NCBI GenBank assembly: GCA_031281585.1
Contig: JAITFE010000020.1
Coordinates: 16,409 to 80,408, forward strand
Direction of reading: 5' to 3'
Source: Bifidobacteriaceae bacterium
Lineage (GTDB): Bacteria; Actinomycetota; Actinomycetes; Actinomycetales; WQXJ01
DNA length: 64,000 nt
Positions 52,668 through 61,847 of this stretch are shown in pieces. The notes beneath the pieces were generated by a model. It ran no database searches. It was not told the DNA's origin and saw only the letters and a program-made list of their open reading frames with translations. How positions within the stretch are numbered: the stretch's first letter is position 1; the number at the start of each line of letters is the position of its first letter. Both the position numbers and the translations under genes were made by a program.

Positions 52668-53565
52668 GAGCGGGGATGGGCTGGACGGCATCGGGCAATT
52701 CCGGTCTGGCTTCGTGGCGGTGGTGGGGCGGCCGAATGTGGGCAAGTCGACGCTGACGAACGCGCTGGTGGGGGAGAAGGTGGCGATCACGTCGAGCAAG
52801 CCGGAGACCACGCGGCGGCAGATCCGCGGGATCATCGACCGGGACGGCTACCAGGTGGTGCTGGTGGACACGCCGGGGCTGCACCGGCCCAGGACGTTGC
52901 TGGGCGAGCGCCTGAACGACATGGTGCGGGACTCGTTGGCGGACGTGGACTTGGCGGTGGTGTGCCTGCCGGCGGACCAGCCGGTGGGGCCGGGGGACCG
53001 GTTCTTGCTGGGCGCGCTGCCGGAGCGGACGGCCCGTCTGGCAGCGGTCACCAAGATCGACAAGGTGGCCCGGCCAGCGCTGGCCGCCAAACTGGTCGAG
53101 GTGGACGCCCTGGCGGATTGGCGGGCGGTGGTGCCGGTGGCGGCGGCCCAGGGGCCCGGCGGCCCGGGGGTGGGCGAGCTCAGCACGGTGCTGGGCCAGG
53201 CCATGCCGCCGGGGCCGCGCTGGTACCCGGAGGGCGACGCGACGGACGAGCCGTTGGAGGTCAGGATCGCGGAACTGGTGCGGGAGGCGGTGCTGGAGCA
53301 GGTCCGCGACGAGCTGCCGCACTCGGTGGCGGTCCTGGTGGACGAGGTCGAGTTGCCGAAGATCCACGTCTCGCTGTACGTGGAGCGGGACTCGCAGAAG
53401 GGGATTGTGATCGGGCGGCGTGGCGCCGGGCTGAAGGCGGTCGGGTCCCGGGCGCGGCCCCAGATCGAGGCGTTGGTGGGACGCAAGGTGTTCCTCGAAA
53501 TCCAGGTCAAGGTGGCCAAGGAATGGCAGCGCGACCCGAAGGCGCTGCGAAGGCTGGGGTTCTGA
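52657..53565 (+). CDS. era: GTPase Era
   Basis: 302 residues. G1 GRPNVGKST, G2 region KPETTRRQ, G3 DTPGLH, G4 TKID (VTKIDKVAR), and a C-terminal KH domain with VIGRRGAGLKAVGSRARPQIE. Era binds the 3' end of 16S rRNA for 30S assembly. ATG start lies inside the end of the corC-like gene. Confidence 0.97.
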   Translation: MRSESGDGLDGIGQFRSGFVAVVGRPNVGKSTLTNALVGEKVAITSSKPETTRRQIRGIIDRDGYQVVLVDTPGLHRPRTLLGERLNDMVRDSLADVDLAVVCLPADQPVGPGDRFLLGALPERTARLAAVTKIDKVARPALAAKLVEVDALADWRAVVPVAAAQGPGGPGVGELSTVLGQAMPPGPRWYPEGDATDEPLEVRIAELVREAVLEQVRDELPHSVAVLVDEVELPKIHVSLYVERDSQKGIVIGRRGAGLKAVGSRARPQIEALVGRKVFLEIQVKVAKEWQRDPKALRRLGF

Positions 53566-54950
53566 TGGCGCGGGCGCGCTGGCGGGCCGTGCCCACTCAG
53601 CAGTTGGCCGCGGAGCGGGCGGACACGGGCTTCGACGGCGCCCCCGCGCCGGAGGCGTTCGCGGTCCGGCGCGAGTTGAAACGGCTGACCTTGGACGGCG
53701 TGTCGACCGTGGTGCAGGTGACCCGCCCGGACGCGCCCGGGCGCTTCCCGGCGTTCCTGTTCTGTCATGGCGCCGGGACCGGCAACCACACCGCGTTCGA
53801 CGAGCATTGCGCGGCGCTGGCGCGGCGCGGGGTGGTCGGGGTGGTGCCGGACAAGGACCTGACCGCGTATTCGACGCTGCGGCGGGACTACGCGCACATG
53901 GCGCGGCAATACGCCGAATTGTCCGGGTGGGCGCGGGGCCAGGACTGGCTGGCGCCGGGCCGTCTGGGCTACTACGCCGAATCGGAGGGGGCCTGGCTGG
54001 CGCCCTGGGCGGCGGCCGAATCCCCGGCGGACTTCATGGCATTGGTGTCCGCGCCCGTGGTGAGCCCGCGCCGGCAGTCGCTCTACGCCATCGGGACCTA
54101 TCTGACCTCAGTGGACGCGCCGGCCTCCGCGTTTGACGCGGGCGTGCGGGTGGCCGGGGCCACCATGCCGCTCGACTGGTTCGAGTACGTCGACTTCGAC
54201 TGCCTGCCGTATCTGGAGCGGCTGGCGTGCCCGGTGTTCATGGCGTACGGGTCGGCGGACATCTCAATGCCGGTGGTGGAGGGCGCCTCCCTGGTGATGG
54301 GGGCCACCTCGGGGCCGGTGGCGGTCCGCTACTACGCGCGGGCGGACCACGGGCTTCGGCGGGGCGAGGACCGCCATGTGAGCAGCACTTTCTTGAGCGA
54401 CTTGGCGGCCTGGACCCTCTGCCTGGAGAACGATCCGGCGCCCACCCCGGCGGTCGCGGGACTGCCCCCGGTCCAGCCTTTCGCGGCGGCGCCGCCCGCG
54501 CCCACGGGGCCGGTGACTAGGGACGCCTGGTTGGTGTTGGCGGCGCTGGCGGCCCTGGCTGGCGCGGGTGTGGGCGCGCGGAGCGAGCCGGCCCGGTTGC
54601 GGCGGCCCCTGGCCTTGCTGAGGGCTGGGGCGGTCGCGACTTTGCTGGCGCAGGCGGCCTACCTGGGCTTCTTGTTCCGGCTGGCCGGGAGCTACCGGAC
54701 CGCGCCACGGGCGGTCCGCCTGGGGCACCGCCTGGTGCGAGGTACGGGGCTGGCCACGGCCATCGCGGGCGCGCTCACGGCCTGGCGGGGTCTGCGGTTT
54801 ACGGGACCGGCGGGACCGGCATCGGCGGGAACGGCGTCGGCGGCGCGTACGGCGGCGGCGGGGCGGACGGCGTCGACGGCGCGGGTGGCGGCGGGCCTGA
54901 CCGGGGCGGCCATCTTGGCGCGCCTGGCCAGACGCTGGGGTGCCTTCTGA
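53565..54950 (+). CDS. Alpha/beta hydrolase with C-terminal membrane helices
   Basis: 461 residues. The hydrolase part (about 1-300) has FLFCHGAGTGNHTAFDEH (oxyanion loop), nucleophile elbow YYAESEGAWLAPW (Ser-Glu-Gly), acidic YGSADISMPV and base ADHGLRRGED. After a Pro/Ala linker three or four helices follow (VLAALAALAGAGVGA, LRAGAVATLLAQAAYLGFLF) and a Gly/Ala/Thr-rich stretch. Probably a membrane-tethered esterase or peptidase facing the cytoplasm. ATG shares one base with the era stop; a much longer frame inside era is rejected. Confidence 0.75.
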   Translation: MARARWRAVPTQQLAAERADTGFDGAPAPEAFAVRRELKRLTLDGVSTVVQVTRPDAPGRFPAFLFCHGAGTGNHTAFDEHCAALARRGVVGVVPDKDLTAYSTLRRDYAHMARQYAELSGWARGQDWLAPGRLGYYAESEGAWLAPWAAAESPADFMALVSAPVVSPRRQSLYAIGTYLTSVDAPASAFDAGVRVAGATMPLDWFEYVDFDCLPYLERLACPVFMAYGSADISMPVVEGASLVMGATSGPVAVRYYARADHGLRRGEDRHVSSTFLSDLAAWTLCLENDPAPTPAVAGLPPVQPFAAAPPAPTGPVTRDAWLVLAALAALAGAGVGARSEPARLRRPLALLRAGAVATLLAQAAYLGFLFRLAGSYRTAPRAVRLGHRLVRGTGLATAIAGALTAWRGLRFTGPAGPASAGTASAARTAAAGRTASTARVAAGLTGAAILARLARRWGAF

Positions 54951-55010
54951 GCCCACTCCCTGGCGCGGCGTTTGGGGAAACGCTGCCCGGAGGGTTAGGG
55001 TAGGCGGGTC

Positions 55011-55055
55011 ATGTGCGTTCGCAACCTGCTGCTTCTCAGCCGCGACAGGGCCTGA
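55011..55055 (+). CDS. leuL: leuA leader peptide (MCVRNLLLLSRDRA)
   Basis: A 14-residue open frame, ATG to TGA, with four Leu codons in a row (CTG CTG CTT CTC). It lies 80 bases before leuA. Such Leu-rich leaders control leuA in actinobacteria by ribosome stalling. Too short for standard ORF calling. Confidence 0.8.
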   Translation: MCVRNLLLLSRDRA

Positions 55056-55100
55056 TCAAGGCCGGCTCCCTGCCGCGGTGAGTTAGTGACGCCCGGCCGG
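55046..55100 (+). promoter_or_regulatory. Candidate leu attenuator hairpins
   Basis: GGCC-TGATCAA-GGCC at 55049-55063 overlaps the leader stop codon. A competing pairing joins CCGGC at 55062-55066 with GCCGG at 55096-55100, and CAGGG (55046-55050) with CCCTG (55068-55072). Mutually exclusive stems next to the Leu codons fit attenuation. No T run is present, so the mechanism may act on translation or through Rho. Confidence 0.5.
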
Positions 55101-55135
55101 AACCGAGCCAAAACCCAAGTTGCGAAAGAACCTCA

Positions 55136-56866
55136 ATGAATCTCCAAAAGCCCTCGGGCATGCCGTTCCACAAGTACGTCCCCTTCACCGCCGTCGACCT
55201 GCCGGACCGCACCTGGCCGTCAAAACGCATCACCAAGGCCCCACGCTGGCTCAGCACTGATCTGCGGGACGGCAACCAGGCGCTCATCGAGCCGATGGAC
55301 CCCAGGCGCAAGCGCCTCATGTTCGACCTGCTGGTGGCCATGGGCTACAAGGAAATCGAGATCGGCTTCCCGTCCGCCTCCCAAACGGATTTCGACTTTG
55401 TCCGGTCGCTGATCGAAGACGACGCGATCCCCGAAGACGTCACCTGCTCCGTGTTGACGCAGGCCCGCACCGACCTGATCGATCGGACGGTCCAGTCGAT
55501 CATCGGCTTTCCGCGCGCCACGGTGCACATGTACAACGCGACCGCGCCGGTCTTCCGCCAGATCGTCTTCCACAACGACAAGGCGCAGACGGTCGCCCTG
55601 GCGGTGGACGGTACCCGCGACGTCATGGACTTCGCCGCCAAGTATTTGTCCGATGACGTTCTCTTCGGCTACGAGTACAGTCCCGAGATCTTCATTGACA
55701 CCGAACTGGACTTCGCCCTTGAGATTTGCGAGGCGGTCATGGACGTGTGGCAGCCCACCCCGGACAGGGAGATTGTCCTGAATCTGCCGGCCACGGTGGA
55801 GCGTGCCACCCCGAACGTGTACGCGGACCAGATCGAATGGATGAGCCGCCATCTATCGCGGCGCGACTCCATCGCCTTGTCGGTGCATCCGCACAACGAC
55901 CGGGGCTGCGCGGTCGCGGCCGCCGAATTGGCGGTCATGGCCGGCGCTGACCGGGTCGAGGGCTGCCTGTTCGGCCAGGGGGAGCGCACCGGCAACGTGG
56001 ACCTGGTGACGCTCGGCATGAACCTGTTCACCCAGGGGATCGACCCGATGATCGACTTCTCCGACATTGACAACGTCCGCCGCACCGTGGAGCGCTGCAC
56101 CCGCATGGAGGTCGATCCGCGCAGCCCCTACGGCGGCGACCTGGTGTACACCGCGTTCTCCGGGTCCCACCAGGACGCCATCAAGAAGGGCCTGGACCAG
56201 CGTGAGGCGACCGCGGAAGCCGAGGGGCTAGACGAACACTCCATGACCTGGCAGATCCCGTACCTCCCCGTGGACCCGCGCGACGTGGGCCGGACCTATG
56301 AGGCGGTCATCCGGGTCAACTCGCAGTCCGGCAAGGGAGGGGTGTCCTACCTGATCAAGTCGGAGGGGCACCTGGACCTGCCGCGCCGCCTCCAGGTCGA
56401 GTTCTCCCGGGTGGTCCAAACCCAGACCGACGCGACCGGCCTGGAGATGACCGCGGACGACTTGTGGCGCGCCTTCGAGGACGAATACCTGCCCTCGAAC
56501 GGGGACGAGGGCTTGGAGCGGTGGGGGCGGTTCGAGTTGCTGTCCACCCGCACCGATTCGGCGCCGCGCTCGGGGGTCGAATCGATCCAAGTGGAACTGC
56601 GGGACGGCGACGGCCGGCTGACCCTGTCCGGCACCGGCAACGGCCCGATCGACGCCTTCATCGGCGCGTTCAACGAATTCGGAGTGGATGTCGCGGTCCT
56701 GGACTACTCGGAGCACGCGCTGTCCGGCGGCGGGGACGCCTCGGCCGCCGCCTACGTCGAATGCGAGGTGGAGGGCCAAACTCTGTGGGGGGTCGGGATA
56801 GACCCATCGATCACCACAGCGTCGTTGAAGGCGATCATCAGCGCGATCAACCGCGCGCTGCGCTGA
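55136..56866 (+). CDS. leuA: 2-isopropylmalate synthase
   Basis: 576 residues, the long actinobacterial form. [77 protein letters not shown] carry the metal and catalytic residues; the C-terminal LeuA allosteric domain (about 440-576) gives leucine feedback. First committed step of leucine synthesis. Controlled probably by the leader at 55011. Confidence 0.97.
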   Translation: MNLQKPSGMPFHKYVPFTAVDLPDRTWPSKRITKAPRWLSTDLRDGNQALIEPMDPRRKRLMFDLLVAMGYKEIEIGFPSASQTDFDFVRSLIEDDAIPEDVTCSVLTQARTDLIDRTVQSIIGFPRATVHMYNATAPVFRQIVFHNDKAQTVALAVDGTRDVMDFAAKYLSDDVLFGYEYSPEIFIDTELDFALEICEAVMDVWQPTPDREIVLNLPATVERATPNVYADQIEWMSRHLSRRDSIALSVHPHNDRGCAVAAAELAVMAGADRVEGCLFGQGERTGNVDLVTLGMNLFTQGIDPMIDFSDIDNVRRTVERCTRMEVDPRSPYGGDLVYTAFSGSHQDAIKKGLDQREATAEAEGLDEHSMTWQIPYLPVDPRDVGRTYEAVIRVNSQSGKGGVSYLIKSEGHLDLPRRLQVEFSRVVQTQTDATGLEMTADDLWRAFEDEYLPSNGDEGLERWGRFELLSTRTDSAPRSGVESIQVELRDGDGRLTLSGTGNGPIDAFIGAFNEFGVDVAVLDYSEHALSGGGDASAAAYVECEVEGQTLWGVGIDPSITTASLKAIISAINRALR

Positions 56867-56924
56867 GGAAATGGGGACGGTACCTGTTTCCGGCCAGCCG
56901 GAAACAGGTACCGTCCCCATTTCC
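56867..56924. terminator. Perfect 28-bp inverted repeat (bidirectional terminator / REP-like)
   Basis: Two 28-base arms (56867-56894 and 56897-56924) are perfectly complementary around a 2-base CA centre. The arm begins GGAAATGGGGACGGTACC and ends TTTCCGGC. It lies between the ends of the convergent leuA and membrane-protein genes. It can terminate both. Its GGGGACGGTACCTGTTTCC core looks like interspersed REP-type palindromes that I recall from other genomes. Confidence 0.8.
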
Positions 56925-56941
56925 GCGCAATTGTGGTGTGC

Positions 56942-57535
56942 TCAGACCTGCGCCCCGTCGTCATCGTCTTCCGGGTCGCGGGTGTGGGGCATCTTCCAGA
57001 TCAGGGTGGCCGCGCCGGCCACAATCCCGAGCAGACCGGCGCGGGGCAGCCATTCGGGTATCCACGAACCGACGATCGCCCAGGCGAACACGGCCGCCAG
57101 CCCGCCGACCAACCCGATCCAGGCGAGGACCAGCAGCGGGTCGCCCGCCAGGGCCGGGGGCGGATCGGGCGGCTCGAAATGCTCCTCGACCTCTGCGGGG
57201 CTCCAGTCACGCGGTCCGTAGACGGGGGTGTCGGCGTCCGAATCGAGCGAATCCTCGACCTTCTCAAGATCCGCCAAATCGCCGGACCAATCCGGGGCGC
57301 CCGAGCCGTCCGGGTCGTCAAGGTCGGCGTCCTCGCCCGCTTGGGGCGCCCACACGACGTGCCCGCCCTGGCCTCCTTTGCCGCCCTGCGTGTTCCCATG
57401 CGGCTGCCCTGAGGCCCATTCGTGCAGGTCAGGCGGCAGGGATGGGGCGAGCTCCTCGGCGAGTTCACGCCAGCGCGCGTCAAAATCGGGCGCCTGGTCG
57501 TCCCGCCGGTCGCCGCCGCGGTGGTCGCCGCTCAC
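56942..57535 (-). CDS. Two-helix membrane protein, acidic N-terminal domain
   Basis: 197 residues. The first about 125 residues are acidic and Gly/Pro-rich with GPRDWSPAEVEEHFEPPDPPP, which is found in a conserved actinobacterial family (often annotated as hypothetical membrane protein). Two helices follow (PLLVLAWIGLVGGLAAVFAWAI and LPRAGLLGIVAGAATLIW). Function unknown. Confidence 0.75.
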   Translation of the reverse strand: MSGDHRGGDRRDDQAPDFDARWRELAEELAPSLPPDLHEWASGQPHGNTQGGKGGQGGHVVWAPQAGEDADLDDPDGSGAPDWSGDLADLEKVEDSLDSDADTPVYGPRDWSPAEVEEHFEPPDPPPALAGDPLLVLAWIGLVGGLAAVFAWAIVGSWIPEWLPRAGLLGIVAGAATLIWKMPHTRDPEDDDDGAQV

Positions 57536-57677
57536 CCGTGGAACTCTACTCGGATGGCCTGGGAGCCGCCCAGCTTCCGAGCCGCCGGGCCGCCCCGGCC
57601 GGTCAAGGGCGCGGGATCTGGGACCGCGCTCTAATAGAGTGAAGGGGCAACGCTCTTGGACAAGAAGGGAACAACCG

Positions 57678-58517
57678 GTGTTCTACTGGCTCGCCAGGGC
57701 GGTCTTGGGGCCGCTCGTGCGGCTGATTTACCAGCCGTGGATCACCGGAGCCGAGAACATCCCGGCCAAGGGCGCGGCCATATTGGCCTCCAACCACCTG
57801 GCGGTGTTCGACTCCGTTTTTGTGCCCGTCCTCATCCCGCGGCGCGTCTTCTACATCGCGAAATCGGACTACTTCACCGGCCGGGGCCTGAAGGGCCGCC
57901 TGACGGCCGGCTTCATGAAAGGGATCGGCATGATCCCGGTGGACCGGTCCGGGGGACGGGCGGCGGCATCGGCGTTGGAACAAGGCGAGAAGGTCCTGAA
58001 GAAGGGCCACCTGTTCGGCATCTACCCGGAGGGGACCCGCTCCCCCGACGGGCGCCTTTACCGGGGCAAGACGGGCGTCGCCCGACTGGCCCTGCAGACC
58101 GAGGCCCCGGTCATTCCGATCGCGATGATCGGCAGCAACCTGGCCCAGCCGGCCGGCAAGCGGCTGCCCAAGAAACGGGTCCGGGTGGGGATAGTGGTCG
58201 GCGAGCCGATCGACTTGACGCGCTACCAGGGCCTCAGCTCCGACCGGTTCGTGTTACGCGAGATCACGGACCAGATCATGTTCGAGATCATGAAGCTGTC
58301 CGGGCAGGAATACGTTGACGTGTACGCGGCCACCATGAAGGCCCGCCTGGCCTCCGGCGCCCCGGCGCCCGGTTCGGAGACAGCCGAGGTCGCGCCCGGC
58401 GGCCGGTCCCGGCCGGTCGACTTGGAGCCCCCGGAACCTCCCGAGCCGCCCGAACTATCAGAACCATCAGACCCCGAGGCTCCGCCAGATCCCCTGGATG
58501 AGCCCGACCAGCAGTAG
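57678..58517 (+). CDS. 1-acyl-sn-glycerol-3-phosphate acyltransferase (PlsC family)
   Basis: 279 residues. Acyltransferase blocks: ASNHLAVFDSVFVP (in place of NHxxxxD), KGIGMIPVDRSGGRAA, FGIYPEGTRSPDGRLYRGKTGVARL and PVIPIAM. It adds the second acyl chain to make phosphatidate. The last about 45 residues are a Pro/Glu-rich tail with PPEP and SEPSD repeats, beyond the usual length. GTG 57678 is chosen because AAGGGA lies eight bases upstream and homology begins there; the frame is open far upstream. Confidence 0.9.
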   Translation: MFYWLARAVLGPLVRLIYQPWITGAENIPAKGAAILASNHLAVFDSVFVPVLIPRRVFYIAKSDYFTGRGLKGRLTAGFMKGIGMIPVDRSGGRAAASALEQGEKVLKKGHLFGIYPEGTRSPDGRLYRGKTGVARLALQTEAPVIPIAMIGSNLAQPAGKRLPKKRVRVGIVVGEPIDLTRYQGLSSDRFVLREITDQIMFEIMKLSGQEYVDVYAATMKARLASGAPAPGSETAEVAPGGRSRPVDLEPPEPPEPPELSEPSDPEAPPDPLDEPDQQ

Positions 58518-58541
58518 AAACAACGATCAGTAGGAGTACCA

Positions 58542-59744
58542 ATGACTGTCAACCGCGTCGCCATCTTGACCGCTGGCGGTTTCGCCCCCTGCCTGTCCGC
58601 CGCCGTCGGCGGGCTCATCCAGCGCTACACCGAACTCGCCCCGAACATCGAAATCTTGATCTACCAGTACGGCTACTACGGCCTGTTGACGGGCAATTCC
58701 TACCTGGTGAACGAGGAGGCCCGGGCCAAGGCCGGCATTCTCCAGCGCTTCGGCGGCAGCCCGATCGGCAACTCGAGGGTGAAGCTGACCAACGCGGCCG
58801 ACCTGGAACGTCGCGGCCTGGTGAAGCCGGGCCAGGACCCTCTGGCGGCGGCCGCCGAGCGGCTCCAGGAGGACCAGGTGGACGTGCTCCACACGATCGG
58901 CGGGGACGACACGAACACGACCGCCGCAGACCTGGCCGCCTACCTGCGCGAACATGGCTACGGCCTGACCGTGGTGGGGCTCCCGAAGACAATCGACAAC
59001 GACGTGGTGCCGATCAAGCAGTCGCTTGGCGCCTGGACGGCCGCGGAACAGGCCTCGCTGTTCGCCCAGAACATCATTGGCGAGCACCGCTCGAACCCGC
59101 GCATGCTGATTGTGCACGAGGTCATGGGCCGCAACTGCGGCTGGCTGACCGCCGCCGCCGCCACGGAATACCGCCGCTGGCTGGGCGAACAGGATTGGAA
59201 CCCGGCCCTCGGCTTGACGAAGGAGCGCTGGGACATCCACGGCGTCTACATCCCCGAAATGGAACTGGACCTGGACGCCGAATCGCAGCGCCTGCGCGGC
59301 ATCATGGACAGGATTGGCAACGTCAACGTGTTCCTGTCGGAGGGCGCGGGCGTGGAGACCATTGTCCATGAGATGGAGGTGTCCGGCCAGGATGTGCTCA
59401 GGGACCCGTTCGGGCACGTCAAGCTCGACACGATCAACCCGGGCACCTGGTACGCGCGCGAGTTCGCGGAGCGCATGGGCGCCCTGAAGACCATGGTCCA
59501 AAAGTCCGGCTATTTCTCCCGTTCGGCCCGCGCCAACGACCGCGACCTGCTGCTGATCCGGTCCATGACGGACCTGGCGGTGGATTCGGCCTTGGACGGC
59601 GTCTCCGGCGTGATCGGCCACGACGAGGGCCGCGGCGACATCTTGCGCCCCATCGAGTTCGATCGCATCAAGGGCGGCAAGCCCTTCGACGTCAAGAAGC
59701 CATGGTTCCAGGACCTGCTAGACGGCATAGGCCAACCGCACTAA
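58542..59744 (+). CDS. pfp: 6-phosphofructokinase, PPi-dependent type
   Basis: 400 residues. LTAGGFAPCLSAAV is the phosphate-binding start; HTIGGDDTNTTA has the second Asp (GGDD) that marks pyrophosphate in place of ATP use; VGLPKTIDNDV is the catalytic loop and EVMGRNCGWLTAAAA the fructose-6-P site. It would make glycolysis reversible at this step. GGAG lies ten bases before the ATG. Confidence 0.9.
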   Translation: MTVNRVAILTAGGFAPCLSAAVGGLIQRYTELAPNIEILIYQYGYYGLLTGNSYLVNEEARAKAGILQRFGGSPIGNSRVKLTNAADLERRGLVKPGQDPLAAAAERLQEDQVDVLHTIGGDDTNTTAADLAAYLREHGYGLTVVGLPKTIDNDVVPIKQSLGAWTAAEQASLFAQNIIGEHRSNPRMLIVHEVMGRNCGWLTAAAATEYRRWLGEQDWNPALGLTKERWDIHGVYIPEMELDLDAESQRLRGIMDRIGNVNVFLSEGAGVETIVHEMEVSGQDVLRDPFGHVKLDTINPGTWYAREFAERMGALKTMVQKSGYFSRSARANDRDLLLIRSMTDLAVDSALDGVSGVIGHDEGRGDILRPIEFDRIKGGKPFDVKKPWFQDLLDGIGQPH

Positions 59745-59807
59745 CAGCCAACGCAGGACAAACTCCCGGCGGGCCGGGGGTTGGGGCGGGGTAGGCTTAC
59801 CAGCGCC

Positions 59808-61148
59808 ATGAAAGACAAGATCACCCAGGTGTTGGACGCGTACCGCGAGCGTTCGGCCGCGCAGCAGCCGGAATGGCCGGATCGGGCCGAATTGGAGCGG
59901 GCGACCGCCGCCCTGGCGGCCAAGCCGCCGTTGGTGTTCGCGGGCGAGGCGGACGGCTTGGCCCAGCGCCTGGCCGCCGCCCAGCGCGGCGAGGCGTTCG
60001 TGTTGCAGGGCGGGGATTGCGCCGAGATTTTCGCGGAGTCCTCCGCCGACCGCATCCGGAACAAGATCCGCACGGTCTTGCAGATGGCGGTGGTGCTGAC
60101 CTACGGCGCGTCCCTGCCGGTGGTGAAGATGGGCCGCATGGCCGGCCAATACGCCAAACCGCGCAGCGCCGCCACGGAGACGCGCGACGGGATCACCTTG
60201 CCCGCCTACAGGGGCGATGCCGTCAACGGCTTCGAGTTCACCGCCCAGGCCCGGCGGTTCGACCCTTGGCGGATGGTGGAGGCGTACCATCACTCGTCCT
60301 CGACGCTCAACCTGATCAGGGCTTTCACCATGGGCGGCTTCGCGGATCTGAGGCAAGTCCAGGAGTGGAACCGCGGTTTCACGGCCAACCCGGCGTATGC
60401 CCGCTATGAGGAGTTGGCGGCCCAGATCGACAAAGCGGTGCAGTTCATGGGCGCGTGCGGCGCGGATTTCGAGGCGCTCAAGATGGTGGAGTTCTTCTCC
60501 TCGCATGAGGCCCTCCTGCTGGATTACGAACGCGCGCTGACCAGGATCGACTCGCGGGGCGGCCAGCCCTATGACTGTTCGGCGCACTTCTTGTGGATCG
60601 GGGAGAGGACCCGTTCGCCGGAGGGGGCGCACGCGGAACTGTTGAGCCACGTGCGCAATCCGTTGGGCGTCAAGGTGGGACCAAGCGCGCACGCGAGCGA
60701 CGTTCTGAGGCTGGCGGACAAGCTGGACCCGTTCCAGGAGCCCGGCAGGCTCACGCTCATCACCAGGATGGGCGCGGATTCGGTCCGCGCGGTGCTGCCC
60801 GGCCTGGTCAGGGCAGTGCAGGCGGCCGGCCGGCCGGTGCTGTGGGTTTGCGACCCGATGCACGGGAACACCTTCACCACTAAGGGCGGGGTCAAGACCC
60901 GCCGCTTCGACACGGTGATGGAAGAGGTCAAGGGCTTCTTCGAGGTCCTTAGGGAGGCGGGGGCGGTCCCCGGCGGTATGCACGTCGAGTTGACCGGCGA
61001 TGACGTCACGGAAGTGATGGGCGGTTCGGAGAAGATCGACGATGACGCTCTGACCAGACGCTATGAGTCCCTGGTCGACCCGCGGTTGAACCACCAGCAG
61101 GCGTTGGAGATGGCGTTTCAGGTGGCGGAGCTTCTGCGCCAGGCCTGA
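59808..61148 (+). CDS. 3-deoxy-7-phosphoheptulonate synthase, class II
   Basis: 446 residues of the plant-like class II DAHP synthase. QGGDCAEIF with the metal cysteine, RMAGQYAKPRS, LPAYRGDAVNG, NPLGVKVGPSA, WVCDPMHGNTF and GGMHVELTGDDVTEVMGG are all present. First step of the shikimate pathway. The ATG at 59808 is the usual N terminus (MKDKITQVLDAYRERSA lacks any upstream homology). Confidence 0.96.
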   Translation: MKDKITQVLDAYRERSAAQQPEWPDRAELERATAALAAKPPLVFAGEADGLAQRLAAAQRGEAFVLQGGDCAEIFAESSADRIRNKIRTVLQMAVVLTYGASLPVVKMGRMAGQYAKPRSAATETRDGITLPAYRGDAVNGFEFTAQARRFDPWRMVEAYHHSSSTLNLIRAFTMGGFADLRQVQEWNRGFTANPAYARYEELAAQIDKAVQFMGACGADFEALKMVEFFSSHEALLLDYERALTRIDSRGGQPYDCSAHFLWIGERTRSPEGAHAELLSHVRNPLGVKVGPSAHASDVLRLADKLDPFQEPGRLTLITRMGADSVRAVLPGLVRAVQAAGRPVLWVCDPMHGNTFTTKGGVKTRRFDTVMEEVKGFFEVLREAGAVPGGMHVELTGDDVTEVMGGSEKIDDDALTRRYESLVDPRLNHQQALEMAFQVAELLRQA

Positions 61149-61247
61149 CCGGCGGCGGGAAGAACGCGGGCCCGCGCGGATGGGCTGACGTCACGCCGAT
61201 TTCGCTCAGGCGGGAATACCAACCTTGGGCTCAGCGTTCGACTTGAC

Positions 61248-61847
61248 GTGACCGGTAGTCCACTTCGGCTAGGCGAGCGACTGCGCAGGCCATGGACTGT
61301 GGTCCTGGCCGTGGCGTTGCTGGCCTGCGTCATCATGGGCGTGGGATGGGGCTTCGCGCTGTGGACCAGTCAGGCGGTGGTTGGCGACGGCACCGTCTCC
61401 ATCAGCCACGGCGCTTTGGACGCTTCGGGGCCGACTCGTTCTTGGGAGTTGCGGAACGCCAGCGGGACCGTTTTGGCGGCGGATGACCATGTGAACCCGG
61501 ACTTGGCGGTCGGCGGCTTGTCGAATCTGACCACACCTTGCGGCACGGGTCTGAAACTGGTGGTCAAGGACTTGTACAGCTTAACCCAGCGGGGCGACCA
61601 TCTGGTGGCCGGCGCAGAGGTGACCTGGGTGGGAACCTCCGGAGCAGTGGGGACCTACGAGGTCCGAGGCGGCGGTTCGGCGCCGCTGGTGGCATCGGTC
61701 CCCGTTGGGACCACGGCGGCGGTGCAGTTCGCCCCGGATGACACGAGCTTTCAGATTGTGGCCACGTATGACGTGCCCGAATGCGACTTCTTCACCGCTT
61801 CGCAGTCGGTGTACCCCGAGTACAGCGTGGAGGTGAAGCAGCTTTGA
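61248..61847 (+). CDS. Secreted protein with SipW-type signal segment (1)
   Basis: 199 residues. A basic start (LGERLRRPW), a long helix (TVVLAVALLACVIMGVGWGFALW) and TSQAVVGDGTVSISHGAL: the 'ALW...' and 'G.ISHG.L' features match the alternate-type signal peptide family processed by SipW. The remainder is beta-rich with two or three cysteines. The GTG at 61248 lacks a clear ribosome site, so the start is uncertain. Next gene overlaps by 4 bases (TTGA). Confidence 0.65.
   Translation: MTGSPLRLGERLRRPWTVVLAVALLACVIMGVGWGFALWTSQAVVGDGTVSISHGALDASGPTRSWELRNASGTVLAADDHVNPDLAVGGLSNLTTPCGTGLKLVVKDLYSLTQRGDHLVAGAEVTWVGTSGAVGTYEVRGGGSAPLVASVPVGTTAAVQFAPDDTSFQIVATYDVPECDFFTASQSVYPEYSVEVKQL

Noticed and set aside
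52962..53564. Upstream extension of the alpha/beta hydrolase (662-residue frame)
   Set aside because: It runs through era in another frame with Gly/Ala-rich nonsense. The ATG at 53565 begins recognisable protein.
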